The notes under the pieces are model-generated. The model saw only the letters and a program-made list of their open reading frames with translations, was not told where the DNA came from and made no database searches. From Paludibacteraceae bacterium (GTDB lineage: Bacteria > Bacteroidota > Bacteroidia > Bacteroidales > Paludibacteraceae): a stretch of 64,000 nt of DNA. The translations under genes and the position numbers were made by a program. Each line of letters begins with the position of its first letter. Position 1 is the stretch's first letter. The stretch lies in NCBI GenBank assembly GCA_017391525.1, contig JAFOYE010000015.1, positions 1 to 64,000 on the forward strand. The letters are read 5' to 3'. Below, piece by piece: positions 49,966 to 57,162 of this stretch.

Positions 49966-50556
49966 CTATCTTTTTTTTATATCCAATTCAGAAATATCAT
50001 TAATTTGACGTAGCATTTCATCTAGTTCTCTAACTACTTTCTTGTTTTGTTTAAAACCGAGTATACCGCCAATAAGTCCTCCTATTAAACCTCCGCTCAA
50101 CATTGCAGTCGTTGCAATATAATCTTGTACAATATGATAGTATTCAAAACTTAACCATGAAAACCATATGACGATCAAAGGAATAGCTATATATATCCAA
50201 TTGACATATACTTTTCGCAAGCGGCCTACTTGTTTGGCAACAATCAATAAATCTCCGGTCGCAATATTATCTGCTTTGACCCAACTATGTGAAATCCAAG
50301 TCGCTACACAACAAATTGTCATCATTATGGTTGTACCTATTAAAAAACAAGTACTTAGTCCCATTTGGTGAAACATCCAATTTCCAAATGTTATTACAAA
50401 TAGTGCGGCTATTCCTGAAATCCATCCTTTTTGGTTAACTACTTTCATCTTTTGATTCAAAAGACTGCGGATTAAGTGGTCATTTACCACTTCTTGTTTA
50501 TTCAATTTTTCTTTCAGCGCAGCCAGTTGCTCGCGCATTTCTTGTAATTCATCCAT
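49966..50556 (-). CDS. Membrane protein encoded with the ECF sigma factor
   Basis: A 196-residue protein with an N-terminal coiled coil (LQEMREQLAALKEKLNKQEVV, about 4-24), then four transmembrane helices (about 45-62, 68-87, 118-138, 148-170, the last rich in Gly: GGLIGGLIGGILG), and a charged C-terminal tail. I recognise no named family. Its position just downstream of an ECF sigma gene fits an anti-sigma-like or sigma-dependent partner, but it lacks the zinc motif of common anti-sigma factors. Function unknown. Confidence 0.75.
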   Translation of the reverse strand: MDELQEMREQLAALKEKLNKQEVVNDHLIRSLLNQKMKVVNQKGWISGIAALFVITFGNWMFHQMGLSTCFLIGTTIMMTICCVATWISHSWVKADNIATGDLLIVAKQVGRLRKVYVNWIYIAIPLIVIWFSWLSFEYYHIVQDYIATTAMLSGGLIGGLIGGILGFKQNKKVVRELDEMLRQINDISELDIKKR

Positions 50557-50583
50557 ACTATTTTATTCGTTAAAGGTTAATGG

Positions 50584-51057
50584 TTACTGTTTCTTCAATT
50601 GTTCACGGATACGCACCAGTCGTACCGACACATTTTTTGCGCTGATACCCACAATTTCCCCGATTTCATCGTAACTCAGGTTCTCCAACCAAAGCATGAT
50701 AATCGCTCTGTCGAATACGCCCAATTTCTGAATCCGCTTGTAGAGCATCTGCACTTGCTCCATTTCTTTGTCGTTTTCATCAAACAAGTCTATATCCACT
50801 GCCAACGGAATACGCTCGCCGCGGCGTTTCTCTTTTCTCTCCATCGAGATACATGTATTCATCGTCACACGATACACCCATGTCTCAATCTTACTCTCGT
50901 TGCGAAATTTCTCAAAGCCCTGCCACAGATGGATCAATGTCTCTTGAAAGAGATCATCTATCTCATCCTTGTCTTTGGAGAACATGTAGCAGATACTATA
51001 TATCGTGCTCTTCTGCTCCTTGACCAGGGCTGCAAATTCTTTTTCGGTTGGTTTCAT
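50584..51057 (-). CDS. ECF-type RNA polymerase sigma factor
   Basis: A 157-residue extracytoplasmic-function sigma factor with region 2 (SICYMFSKDKDEIDDLFQETLIHLWQGFEKFR, about 17-48, including the DDLFQE core) and region 4 (LGVFDRAIIMLWLENLSYDEIGEIVGISAKNVSVRLVRIREQLKK, about 112-156). Region 3 is absent, as expected. It is transcribed with the membrane protein at 49966. Its leader carries a ten-unit period-11 repeat. Confidence 0.95.
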   Translation of the reverse strand: MKPTEKEFAALVKEQKSTIYSICYMFSKDKDEIDDLFQETLIHLWQGFEKFRNESKIETWVYRVTMNTCISMERKEKRRGERIPLAVDIDLFDENDKEMEQVQMLYKRIQKLGVFDRAIIMLWLENLSYDEIGEIVGISAKNVSVRLVRIREQLKKQ

Positions 51058-51100
51058 ATCTCTCTTTTATTTTTATACTACCTTTCCCTTATAAATCTTT

Positions 51101-51210
51101 AGTGATTCATTAGTGATTCTTTAGTTATTCTTAGGTGATTCATAGGTTATTCATAGGTTATTCATAGGTTATTCATAGGTTATTCATAGGTTATTCATAG
51201 GTTATTCAGA
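51101..51210. repeat. Ten-unit, period-11 tandem array in the ECF sigma leader
   Basis: Exactly ten units of 11 bases with consensus RGTKATTCWTA: AGTGATTCATT, AGTGATTCTTT, AGTTATTCTTA, GGTGATTCATA, then five identical GGTTATTCATA and a last GGTTATTCAGA. Degeneracy falls from one end to the other. It lies between the sigma promoter (51327) and its start codon (51057), so it is transcribed into the leader RNA. Confidence 0.95.
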
Positions 51211-51326
51211 AGCCTTGCCCATAGAATCAACATACCTTACAGCGAACTTTTTACTAATGTTTACCCATTAGACGCACCACCTATTCGATTTACTACAACA
51301 CTTTTTGACTTTTTTCAAATATTTTG

Positions 51327-51358
51327 CAAAGATACTCTAAAATTTGCGTATTTGCAAA
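51327..51358 (-). promoter_or_regulatory. Promoter of the ECF sigma gene
   Basis: On the minus strand, TTTG (51355-51358) and TATCTTTG (51327-51334) are separated by 20 bases. The predicted leader is about 265 bases, and it interleaves with the divergent udk promoter. Confidence 0.8.
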
Positions 51359-51374
51359 AAATATCGTAACTTTG
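51343..51374 (+). promoter_or_regulatory. Promoter of udk
   Basis: TTTG (51343-51346), 20 bases, TAACTTTG (51367-51374). The palindrome array E follows in the leader before the ATG at 51471. Confidence 0.82.
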
Positions 51375-51390
51375 CACCCGATATTAAACA

Positions 51391-51468
51391 TGGAACACCC
51401 ATAGCGAAGCGTCCAATAGGCGGAACGCCGTCCTATAGCCCGCAGGGCGTCCAATAACCAACCAATAA
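51391..51468. repeat. Palindrome array E, linker GTCC(A/T)ATA (udk leader)
   Basis: Palindromes ggcggaacgcc (51419-51429) and gcccgcagggc (51438-51448) with a degenerate gcgaagc module before them, linked by gtccaata, gtcctata and gtccaata. The linker is the reverse complement of the TATAGGAC type seen in array A. It lies in the transcribed leader of udk. Confidence 0.85.
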
Positions 51469-51470
51469 AT

Positions 51471-52097
51471 ATGTTCATCATCGGCATTGCGGGCGGTACC
51501 GGCTCAGGAAAAACAACCGTGGTACGCAAACTTATTGAACGTCTCCCTAAAGGAGAAGTAGTCGTTATACCTCAAGACTCCTACTACAATGATAGTAGTC
51601 ATGTGCCTTTTGAGGAACGTCAAAACATTAACTTTGACCATCCTGATGCCTTTGATTGGTGTTTGTTTGCCAAGCACATTGAAATGCTAAAAAATGGCGA
51701 ATCCATCGAGCAACCGATCTATGATTACATAACCTCATCGCGTCAAGCCGAGACTGTTCATGTTGATCCTCGTGAGATTATTATTGTGGAGGGTATTATG
51801 GCTTTGCATGATCCTGTTCTTCGTCAACAGATGGATCTTAAGATCTTTGTAGATGCTGACGCTGATGATCGACTTATTCGTGTGGCACAGCGCGATATTG
51901 TAGAGCGTGGACGCACTGTGGAAGCTGTTATGGATCGTTATCAAAAGGTTCTCAAACCAATGCATGAGCAGTTTATTGAGCCATGCAAACGTCATGCCGA
52001 TGTTATTATCCCTCAAGGAGGTCATAACGCAGCAGCTATCAATATGCTTCTTAAGTTCGTAAAACAAGAACTCAAAGAAAAAGCCCACAACCAATAA
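51471..52097 (+). CDS. udk: Uridine kinase
   Basis: Pyrimidine salvage kinase for uridine and cytidine. The 208-residue protein starts MFIIGIAGGTGSGKTTVVRKL with the P-loop GGTGSGKT (8-15), followed by IPQDSYYND (34-42), NFDHPDAFDW (55-64), VDPREIIIVEGIMALHDP and RRxxRD-like RLIRVAQRDIVERGR. All are characteristic of Udk. The gene ends at a heptad/palindrome spacer. Confidence 0.96.
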   Translation: MFIIGIAGGTGSGKTTVVRKLIERLPKGEVVVIPQDSYYNDSSHVPFEERQNINFDHPDAFDWCLFAKHIEMLKNGESIEQPIYDYITSSRQAETVHVDPREIIIVEGIMALHDPVLRQQMDLKIFVDADADDRLIRVAQRDIVERGRTVEAVMDRYQKVLKPMHEQFIEPCKRHADVIIPQGGHNAAAINMLLKFVKQELKEKAHNQ

Positions 52098-52149
52098 CCC
52101 ATAGCCAATAGCCCGGAGGGCGTCCATTAGGCGAAGCCGTCCAATTACT
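52085..52149. repeat. Heptads and palindrome array F (udk-chromate transporter spacer)
   Basis: Heptads (about CAACCAA, TAACCCA, TAGCCAA, TAGCCCG) start in the last codons of udk at about 52088. Then come the palindromes gcccggagggc (52111-52121) and ggcgaagcc (52130-52138), with the linkers gtccatta and gtccaatta. The array ends just before the ATG at 52152. Confidence 0.8.
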
Positions 52150-52151
52150 CA

Positions 52152-52694
52152 ATGCTCTATCTCCAACTCTTTTGGACATATCTCAAAATTGGATCCTTTA
52201 CGTTAGGTGGAGGATATGTCATGTTGCCCATGATAGAGCGAGAGGTGGTTGATCGTCGTCGTTGGATAGATTCTGAAGAGTATCTCAATATGATCGCATT
52301 GGCCCAAGCAGCCCCAGGGTTAATAGCGGTGAATTCGGCTATTTTTATCGGTTGGCGCGTTGGTGGTTGGCGCGGAGTGATAGCCACCGTTCTAGGTGCA
52401 GTGCTGCCCTCTTTTGTGATAATTCTTGCCATCGCAATACTCTTTCAAGATTACCATCAATATCCTGCCGTAGAAGCTGTTTTTAAAGGGGTACGTCCTG
52501 CTGTTGTGGCTTTAATAGCAGCTCCGCTATGTCGTATGGCGCGCTCGGCTAAGATCACTTGGACTACTGCATTGGTTCCTATTGCGGGTGCTCTATTGAT
52601 ATGGTTGGTGGGATTATCTCCTGTTTGGATTATTATAACCACGGTTGTAGCAACTTTGCTATATACCTATCTTAATGAAAGGAAGCAAAGATGA
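52152..52694 (+). CDS. Chromate transporter family protein, first half
   Basis: A 180-residue membrane protein corresponding to one half of a ChrA transporter. The opening FWTYLKIGSFTLGGGYVMLPMIEREVVD is the CHR signature (GGG..P) and IALAQAAPGLIAVNSAIFIGWRVGG the second conserved block. Chromate transport is the family name; in gut Bacteroidales the true substrate is unknown. It overlaps the second half by four bases, forming a split (short-chain) CHR pair. Confidence 0.9.
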   Translation: MLYLQLFWTYLKIGSFTLGGGYVMLPMIEREVVDRRRWIDSEEYLNMIALAQAAPGLIAVNSAIFIGWRVGGWRGVIATVLGAVLPSFVIILAIAILFQDYHQYPAVEAVFKGVRPAVVALIAAPLCRMARSAKITWTTALVPIAGALLIWLVGLSPVWIIITTVVATLLYTYLNERKQR

Positions 52695-53296
52695 TTTTTT
52701 TACAGTTATTTCTTAGTTTTCTTAAGATAGGATTATTTGGCTTTGGTGGCGGATTAGCTATCCTTAGTCTTATTCAACATGAGGTTGAGTCGCATGGTTG
52801 GATGACCTCTGAGCAGTTTGTTGATATTGTTGCTGTCAGTCAGGTTACGCCAGGACCAATAGGTATAAATTGTGCAACTTATGTCGGTTTCACCGCTACG
52901 AATAGCGTGTGGGGAAGTGTGATAGCTACCTCTGCTATTGTCTTGCCTAGTCTGGTTATTATGTTGTTGCTGTGTAAGTTGTATTTTGTTCTGAATGCCC
53001 GATTTCAACGGAGTATCTACTTCCAACAAACCATGCGCATGCTGCGTTTTTCTGTTTTAGGTTTAATTGCGGCAGCTGCTCTATGTTTGATGACTCCGGT
53101 TAGTTTTATAGATTGGCGAAGTTGGGTGATTTTTGTCGTTGTGAGTGTGTTGACTATTGCTCCACAGTATATCCAAATGACCGATTCCAACGGGAAAAAT
53201 GCGATTTATCTTCTACGTAAATCTGTTCAGATTATCTCGCATCCTATTATCTTGATTGTCCTAGCTGGTTTGGTTGGTTACTTTATCTATGCTTAG
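52691..53296 (+). CDS. Chromate transporter family protein, second half
   Basis: A 201-residue partner of the preceding gene with the same fold: FLKIGLFGFGGGLAILSLIQHEV and VAVSQVTPGPIGINCATYVGF, then several hydrophobic helices. The four-base overlap of start and stop implies translational coupling and probable heterodimer formation, as known for paired short-chain CHR proteins. Confidence 0.9.
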   Translation: MIFLQLFLSFLKIGLFGFGGGLAILSLIQHEVESHGWMTSEQFVDIVAVSQVTPGPIGINCATYVGFTATNSVWGSVIATSAIVLPSLVIMLLLCKLYFVLNARFQRSIYFQQTMRMLRFSVLGLIAAAALCLMTPVSFIDWRSWVIFVVVSVLTIAPQYIQMTDSNGKNAIYLLRKSVQIISHPIILIVLAGLVGYFIYA

Positions 53297-53318
53297 GGAA
53301 TGATACGTCAATATAATA

Positions 53319-53347
53319 AAAGAAGCTACCTTCGTGGTAGCTTCTTT
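53319..53347. terminator. Bidirectional terminator between the chromate pair and rpoD
   Basis: A perfect 12-bp stem (aaagaagctacc / ggtagcttcttt) with a 5-base ttcgt loop, then a T-run (atttttt) on the plus strand and an A-rich left side serving the minus strand. Confidence 0.92.
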
Positions 53348-53352
53348 ATTTT

Positions 53353-54213
53353 TTAGCCTAAGTATGTTTTCAAGATGTTGCTTCGTGAACTAGTCTTGAG
53401 TTTGCGGATGGCTTTTTCTTTGATTTGTCTTACGCGCTCGCGAGTAAGATTGAATTCAATACCAATTTCCTCTAATGTTTTCTCTGGAACACCGATTCCG
53501 AAGAACTTGCGAAGGATGTCGGCTTCACGTGGTGTGAGTTGCTCCAATGCACGGTCAATCTCTCTTGAGAGTGATTCGCTAATGAGTTTGTGATCTGCAT
53601 TAGGTGAATCTTCGTTTACCATTACATCGATCAAGCAGTTGTCTTCACCTTCTACGAATGGAGCGTCTACACTGACTTGTCTTCCTGACATCTTTAATGA
53701 ATCAGCAATCTTGTCGATAGGTAAATCAAGAATCTCAGCCAATTCTTCTGCGCTTGGTCTGCGCTCGTGTTCTTGTTCAAAGCGTTGGTAAGCTTTGTTG
53801 ATTTTGTTGAGCAAGCCAGATTGGTTTAGCGGTAGTCGCACGATACGTGCTTGCTCTGCAAGTGCTTGTAGGATAGATTGGCGAATCCACCATACGGCGT
53901 AAGAGATGAATTTGAAACCGCGTGTCTCATCAAATTTTTCTGCTGCCTTAATGAGGCCAAGGTTGCCTTCGTCAATAAGGTCAGGAAGGCTCAAACCTTG
54001 ATTTTGATACTGCTTTGCTACAGAGACAACGAAACGGAGGTTGGCGCGTGTGAGCTCTTCTAGTGCGGCTCTATCGCCATTACGGATACGGCCAGCCAAT
54101 TCAACCTCACGATCAACCGAGATAAGAGCTTCGCGTCCAATTTCTTGTAGATATTTGTCCAAAGAAGCCGACTCGCGGTTGGTGATTGATTTAGTAATTT
54201 TAAGTTGACGCAT
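53353..54213 (-). CDS. rpoD: Primary RNA polymerase sigma factor (RpoD/SigA)
   Basis: A 286-residue housekeeping sigma factor of the short Bacteroidota form. Region 1.2 begins [25 protein letters not shown]. Region 2 contains [55 protein letters not shown]. Region 3 and region 4 follow ([24 protein letters not shown]). No long region 1.1 is present, which is normal in the phylum. This sigma explains the TTTG/TAnnTTTG promoters of the window. Confidence 0.97.
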   Translation of the reverse strand: MRQLKITKSITNRESASLDKYLQEIGREALISVDREVELAGRIRNGDRAALEELTRANLRFVVSVAKQYQNQGLSLPDLIDEGNLGLIKAAEKFDETRGFKFISYAVWWIRQSILQALAEQARIVRLPLNQSGLLNKINKAYQRFEQEHERRPSAEELAEILDLPIDKIADSLKMSGRQVSVDAPFVEGEDNCLIDVMVNEDSPNADHKLISESLSREIDRALEQLTPREADILRKFFGIGVPEKTLEEIGIEFNLTRERVRQIKEKAIRKLKTSSRSNILKTYLG

Positions 54214-54215
54214 GA

Positions 54216-54250
54216 TAACAAATAACAGTTAACAATTGATAGTTAACAGT
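54216..54250. repeat. Degenerate heptads in the rpoD leader
   Basis: Plus-strand units are about TAACAAA, TAACAGT, TAACAAT, TGATAGT, TAACAGT. The array fills the space between tRNA-Arg and the rpoD start codon. No separate rpoD promoter with 20-base spacing is visible here. Confidence 0.7.
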
Positions 54251-54280
54251 ATGAAAGTAAATGTTATAAGTTGTTGTTAG

Positions 54281-54354
54281 TGATCCGGTCGGGATTCGAA
54301 CCCGAGACCCACAGCTTAGAAGGCTGTTGCTCTATCCAGCTGAGCTACCAGACC
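54281..54354 (-). tRNA. tRNA-Arg (anticodon TCT)
   Basis: A 74-base cloverleaf on the minus strand: acceptor GGTCTGG with CCGGATC and discriminator A, D arm GCTC...GAGC, anticodon stem ACAGC/GCTGT with loop CTTCTAA giving anticodon TCT, and T arm TCGGG-TTCGAAT-CCCGA. The CCA end is not encoded. It reads AGA codons. Confidence 0.96.
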
Positions 54355-54523
54355 TCGTCGGAATGCGCTTGTCGTATGAATGACACTTTTCGGCGTCGTT
54401 GGGCCGACCGCGATTCCTCCTCTTAACCCAAACTCGCGAAGTGTGGGTTAGTTTTTTCATTGTTTACACGCCAATATACCCGTGTAGGCACGATTATTTG
54501 AGCCTACAAAGGCAATTTGGGCG
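54355..54523 (-). other. Leader before tRNA-Arg with two hairpins
   Basis: About 170 bases lie between the promoter and the tRNA on the minus strand. It contains a 7-bp hairpin (tgtaggc / gcctaca, 54483-54507) and another hairpin aaccca/tgggtt (about 54426-54451). Read on the plus strand the latter is followed by a T-run. An AGGAGG occurs near 54416, without a start codon after it. No gene is visible. Confidence 0.5.
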
Positions 54524-54554
54524 CAAAGGTACTGCTTTTTTTTGACTTGTGCAA
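54524..54554 (-). promoter_or_regulatory. Promoter of tRNA-Arg (and probably rpoD)
   Basis: On the minus strand, TTG (54552-54554) and TACCTTTG (54524-54531) are separated by 20 bases. It is the only consensus promoter between trxA and rpoD. Confidence 0.8.
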
Positions 54555-54570
54555 GTCTTAATCGAAAAAA

Positions 54571-54882
54571 TTACAAAAGTTCTTCAAAAAGTTCTTGTAA
54601 TTTAGTTTTGTTCAATGCACCTACTGTGCGGTTTACCAATTCTCCGTTTTTAAAGAAAAGGATGGTTGGGATGTTCATGATACCATAGTTGGTACATGTC
54701 TCATCATTCTCATCTACATTGAGTTTGCCAACTACAATTTTACCTTCGTATTCTGCTGCAAGTTCCTCTACTACTGGCAACATCATTTTGCAAGGACCAC
54801 ACCATGGAGCCCAGCAATCTACCACCACAGGGGTGCCTTCTGCTAACAAACCTTCAATGTTAGCATCTGTAATTTCTTTCAT
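54571..54882 (-). CDS. trxA: Thioredoxin
   Basis: A 103-residue cytoplasmic disulfide reductase with the active site WAPWCGPCKM (29-38 region) and the cis-proline loop GIMNIPTILFFKNGE. Normal length and all key residues present. It begins four bases after the clpA/clpC stop codon and is likely transcribed with it. Confidence 0.97.
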   Translation of the reverse strand: MKEITDANIEGLLAEGTPVVVDCWAPWCGPCKMMLPVVEELAAEYEGKIVVGKLNVDENDETCTNYGIMNIPTILFFKNGELVNRTVGALNKTKLQELFEELL

Positions 54883-54886
54883 AATT

Positions 54887-57133
54887 CTATATTTTTATTA
54901 GTTTATTTTCTATTTTCTCGTTTAGTAGTAAGTCTGTGATAGGATCTTCGACCAGTGTTTGTATTGCTCGCTTCAAAGGACGCGCGCCATATTTGCGTTC
55001 TTTGGATTGTTGCAATAGTAGGTCGCGGGTTTGATCTGTCACTTCCAACTCATATCCCATTACCTCTAATCGCATCTTTAGAGGGTATAATTCCAACGTC
55101 AAAATCTGTGCCAAAGATTCGTCGCTAAGAGGGTTGAATATTACGACATTATCTAGGCGATTGACGAATTCAGGAGGGAACGTGCGATTAAGTGCCTTAG
55201 TCAGTGTTCGTTCCGTCTGTTTGTCATCTAATATGTCTGCATCAAAACCAATACCACTGCCAAACTCATTGAGTTGTCTTGTACCCACATTACTAGTCAT
55301 GATGATGATTGTATTCTTGAAATCGACTATATGTCCCTGACGATCTGTCAGTCGTCCTTCATCCATAACCTGTAGTAGCACGTTGAAGATATCAGGATGT
55401 GCTTTTTCTATTTCATCAAATAGTACGATTGAGTATGGTTTACGACGTACTGCCTCCGTTAGTTTGCCGCCATCTTCGTGTGCGATATATCCAGGAGGTG
55501 CACCTACAAGCAAACTGACAGTGTGTTTCTCGATATACTCTGACATATCAAAACGAATGATAGCATCTCTATTACCAAACATCTCTTCCGCCAAACATTG
55601 TGCTAGGTGGGTTTTTCCTACGCCCGTTGGTCCTAGCAAGAAGAATGTGCCGATAGGTTTCTTTGGGTCACGTAATCCCATACGTGAACGCTGAATAGCT
55701 TTGACTATGGTGTCTATTGCTTTATCTTGACCTATGACACGTTGTTTAAGTGTGGTGCCCATTTGACGTAGTTGTTGTGTCTCGGCTTGTGCCACACGTT
55801 GTACGGGTACACCAGACATTCTGCTGACTACCAGGGCGATATCAGACTCGCTGATAATAGGTGTGCTGTCTGCATCTTGGGTGGTTTGTCTTTTGTATGC
55901 ACCTGCTTCATCCATAGCATCGATAGCTTTGTCAGGGAAGCATCTGTCGGAGATATATCTATCGGTCAGTTGTACGCATGCATGTAGTGCTTCTTCGGTA
56001 TATTGCACCTTGTGGAAGGTTCCATACACTTCGCTGATGCGTGTGAGTACGGTGTAAGTCTCTTCAGGTGATGTAGGTTGCACTTGCACCTTCTGGAAAC
56101 GTCTTTCTAGAGCTCCGTCTTTTTCGATTGTTTTGCGGTATTCCGCAGTTGTGGTAGCGCCAATGCATTGCACTTCTCCACGTGCTAAAGCTGGCTTGAG
56201 AATATTGGCTGCATCCAATGATCCTTGCGCGTTTCCAGCGCCCATGATGGTGTGTATCTCGTCCACAAAGAGGATGATCTCTGGATGCTTGTGCAGTTCG
56301 TTAATAACTGTTTTTATACGCTCTTCAAATTGTCCTCGGTAAGTTGTACCTGCCACCATAGATGCGATATCTAGCGCTACTATTCGGCGACCTTTTAATG
56401 TTTCGGCTTCTCCGTTTTCTATGCGTAGAGCTAATCCTTCTACAATAGCTGATTTACCGACTCCTGGTTCGCCTATGAGAATAGGATTATTCTTTTTGCG
56501 GCGGGATAGTATTTGGATCACACGCTCAATCTCTATTTGTCGTCCTACGACCGGATCCAATTCGCCATTACGCGCTTGTTCCGTCATGTCTTTTCCATAC
56601 TTATCCAGCGCGGGAGTACCGTTTTTGCTTTTTTTGCTCTCTTTGGAAGGTTCAACAGGGAATGGATGATCGCCTGCAAACTCGGCATCCAACTGACTGC
56701 CATTCTGTGGCAATGCTTGTGGTTTAGGGAAGAGGCGCTCAATGCATTCATAGTCGATACCAAACTGTTGCTCTATGAACATTGCAGGGAAATTCACCCG
56801 CTCACGCAGCAAGGCTAGGAGTAGGTGCACCGAACCACATTCATCTGCATGATAGAGCTTAGCCTCAATAATCATCAGACGCAAGACGCGCTCACTAGCT
56901 CGTGACATTTTTGTTGTTTGGCTAGGTGCAGATTGCATCAGCCTCTCGTCTATCGTGCGTTTGAGTTCTACAGGGTTGAGTCCTGCTTGCATGAGCAACT
57001 CAAATGCTTTGCCCTCTGCGAGACGCAGTATGCCTAATACCATATGGTCTGGCATTATTTCTGTACTGCCCAATCGTTGAGCTTCTTGTTGGGCGTAGAG
57101 TAGAATAGTATGTAGGTTGTTTGTTTGTTGCAT
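54887..57133 (-). CDS. Clp ATPase, ClpA/ClpC type, without M domain
   Basis: A 748-residue AAA+ unfoldase. The N-terminal Clp_N domain covers about 1-145 (MPDHMVLGILR, VHLLLALLRE). Two AAA domains follow, with Walker A GEPGVGKS near 218-225 and GPTGVGKT near 495-502. The coiled-coil M (UVR) domain that ClpC has between the two AAA domains is not present: DKAIDAMDEAGAYKR runs almost directly into the second-domain linker. This makes the architecture ClpA-like, although the gene would often be named clpC. A ClpP partner is not in the window. Confidence 0.92.
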   Translation of the reverse strand: MQQTNNLHTILLYAQQEAQRLGSTEIMPDHMVLGILRLAEGKAFELLMQAGLNPVELKRTIDERLMQSAPSQTTKMSRASERVLRLMIIEAKLYHADECGSVHLLLALLRERVNFPAMFIEQQFGIDYECIERLFPKPQALPQNGSQLDAEFAGDHPFPVEPSKESKKSKNGTPALDKYGKDMTEQARNGELDPVVGRQIEIERVIQILSRRKKNNPILIGEPGVGKSAIVEGLALRIENGEAETLKGRRIVALDIASMVAGTTYRGQFEERIKTVINELHKHPEIILFVDEIHTIMGAGNAQGSLDAANILKPALARGEVQCIGATTTAEYRKTIEKDGALERRFQKVQVQPTSPEETYTVLTRISEVYGTFHKVQYTEEALHACVQLTDRYISDRCFPDKAIDAMDEAGAYKRQTTQDADSTPIISESDIALVVSRMSGVPVQRVAQAETQQLRQMGTTLKQRVIGQDKAIDTIVKAIQRSRMGLRDPKKPIGTFFLLGPTGVGKTHLAQCLAEEMFGNRDAIIRFDMSEYIEKHTVSLLVGAPPGYIAHEDGGKLTEAVRRKPYSIVLFDEIEKAHPDIFNVLLQVMDEGRLTDRQGHIVDFKNTIIIMTSNVGTRQLNEFGSGIGFDADILDDKQTERTLTKALNRTFPPEFVNRLDNVVIFNPLSDESLAQILTLELYPLKMRLEVMGYELEVTDQTRDLLLQQSKERKYGARPLKRAIQTLVEDPITDLLLNEKIENKLIKI

Positions 57134-57162
57134 ATTATATAATAAGGTGTAGTTCGTTTAGG

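Noticed and set aside
51101..51210. CRISPR-like array
   Set aside because: The repeats are 11 bases long and directly adjacent without spacers, and there are no cas genes in the window.
54426..54451. Intrinsic terminator for a plus-strand gene
   Set aside because: There is a hairpin with a T-run on the plus strand, but no plus-strand gene ends there; it was kept only as a leader hairpin.
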